Assembly: GCA_937941555.1 (NCBI GenBank)
Contig: CALDHJ010000572.1
Coordinates: 1-7,026, forward strand
DNA length: 7,026 nucleotides
Source of the DNA: an uncultured Granulosicoccaceae bacterium
GTDB lineage: Bacteria > Pseudomonadota > Gammaproteobacteria > CALCKW01
Direction of reading: 5' to 3'
Position numbers and translations under genes: made by a program. How positions within the stretch are numbered: position 1 is the stretch's first letter; each line of letters opens with the position of its first letter. This document shows, piece by piece, positions 6,576 to 7,026 of this stretch. The notes beneath the pieces are model-generated. The model was not told the origin of the DNA. It searched no databases and worked only from the letters and a program-made list of their open reading frames with translations.

Positions 6576-6736
6576 TGAGAAAGGAAAGTATCGCTGGGCC
6601 AAGATTAACGTTGTGTCACCGCGAAGCTGGGATTGATTATCTGCTTGCAGAGCAACCCCACTCGGGACAGTTACCAATAAATCGCAAGCCGGGTGCTCAT
6701 TAGAATCGTGCTCATCCAAGAGCGTTGGAGAAAAAA
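6576..6736 (+). other. Flagellin mRNA leader (5' UTR) with strong Shine-Dalgarno
   Basis: From the predicted sigma-28 start the leader is about 160 bases. It ends with GGAG at 6727-6730 and seven A residues running into the ATG, an ideal 6-base spacing. TCCAA (6715-6719) can pair with TTGGA (6725-6729) and so cover part of the Shine-Dalgarno. GTGCTCAT occurs twice, at 6693-6700 and 6708-6715. No riboswitch class is recognised. The leader length depends entirely on the promoter call. Confidence 0.5.
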
Positions 6737-7026
6737 ATGACGGTAATCAATACCAATATGATGTCCATCGGCGCCCAAGGTCGCGTTGGTGATGCAGGTA
6801 GCGCCCTGTCCACGGCGATGGAGCGTCTTTCTTCCGGAATGCGTATCAACAGTGCGAAGGATGATGCGGCAGGTCTCGCGATCTCCGATCGCATGACGTC
6901 GCAGATTCGCGGCTTGAACCAGGCTGTTCGCAACGCCAACGACGGCGTATCGCTTGCGCAGGTCGCTGAAGGCGCCTTGCAGGAGTCCGGTAACATCATG
7001 CAGCGCATGCGTGAGCTCGCGGTGCA
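6737..7026 (+). CDS. fliC: Flagellin, N-terminal part (filament protein; runs off window)
   Basis: Flagellin is exported through the growing flagellum and polymerises into the filament. Ninety-six complete codons are present, covering the conserved D0 and the start of D1: [15 protein letters not shown], then [20 protein letters not shown] at 31-50, [18 protein letters not shown] at 58-75 and MQRMRELAV at 88-96. Arg90 and Leu94 fall at the same positions as the residues of Salmonella flagellin that contact TLR5. The short stretch [12 protein letters not shown] (15-26) differs from the common QRNLSxSQSSL pattern. The ATG follows GGAG at ideal spacing. The symbol could equally be flaA or flaB if the genome has several flagellins. 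The gene is open to the window edge; its variable and C-terminal regions cannot be judged. Confidence 0.96.
   Translation, partial: MTVINTNMMSIGAQGRVGDAGSALSTAMERLSSGMRINSAKDDAAGLAISDRMTSQIRGLNQAVRNANDGVSLAQVAEGALQESGNIMQRMRELAV

Larger units (their letters stand above)
6264..6736. other. Long non-coding region between flgL and flagellin
   Basis: This stretch of 473 bases holds the flgL terminator, a 13-bp palindrome (GGAAATAATTTCC, 6374-6386), two related AT-GC-AT elements (6475-6488 and 6514-6530), the sigma-28 promoter and the flagellin leader. Open frames on the minus strand here (for example 6502 down to 6296) lack a ribosome site and resemble no family I know. From 6297 to about 6470, apart from the palindrome, I see nothing recognisable; it is neither obviously coding nor a relic of a flagellin copy. 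Confidence 0.7.

Overview
The window is a stretch of a flagellar gene cluster, all on the + strand, in the order flgG (last codons), flgH, flgI, flgJ, flgK, flgL, then, after a terminator and a non-coding region of about 470 bases, the start of a flagellin gene (fliC/flaA type). Moderately GC-rich DNA, a FlgH lipoprotein and FlgI (outer-membrane L ring and periplasmic P ring) show a Gram-negative flagellum. The two-domain FlgJ (rod chaperone plus C-terminal glucosaminidase) is the form typical of gamma- and betaproteobacteria. Long FlgK and FlgL proteins, the flgGHIJKL-fliC order and candidate sigma-54 and sigma-28 promoters fit a gammaproteobacterium with a Pseudomonas/Vibrio-like flagellar hierarchy. 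The genus cannot be named from this sequence.

Region by region: 1-36 is the C-terminus of the distal rod protein FlgG. Positions 54-2975 hold flgH, flgI and flgJ, packed with a 1-base overlap (flgH/flgI) and a 4-base gap (flgI/flgJ), so they are one transcription unit that continues from flgG. A 137-base gap before flgK contains a candidate sigma-54 promoter (GG-N10-GC spacing) and a small dyad. flgK (3113-5005) and flgL (5073-6263) encode the two hook-filament junction proteins and are followed by a Rho-independent terminator (9-bp stem). Positions 6264-6736 carry no convincing gene. They hold the terminator, two similar AT-GC-AT elements 40 bp apart, a sigma-28 (FliA) type promoter with exact 11-base spacing, and a long leader of about 160 bases ending in a strong Shine-Dalgarno. 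Flagellin starts at 6737 and runs off the window after 96 full codons.

How the genes work together: FlgJ helps polymerise the rod and cuts peptidoglycan to let it through. FlgI and FlgH form the P and L ring bushings around the FlgG rod. Once the hook is complete, FlgK and FlgL are exported and added at its tip, and flagellin then polymerises on FlgL. Gene order follows assembly order, and the separate sigma-28 promoter for flagellin matches late expression.

I see no mobile element, tRNA, rRNA, CRISPR array or foreign gene. Nothing here amounts to a new biological system. The points worth a second look are regulatory (the flgK promoter candidate, the paired elements and SD hairpin near fliC), a small ORF bridging flgK and flgL, and a beta-rich insert that seems shared by FlgK (twice) and FlgL.
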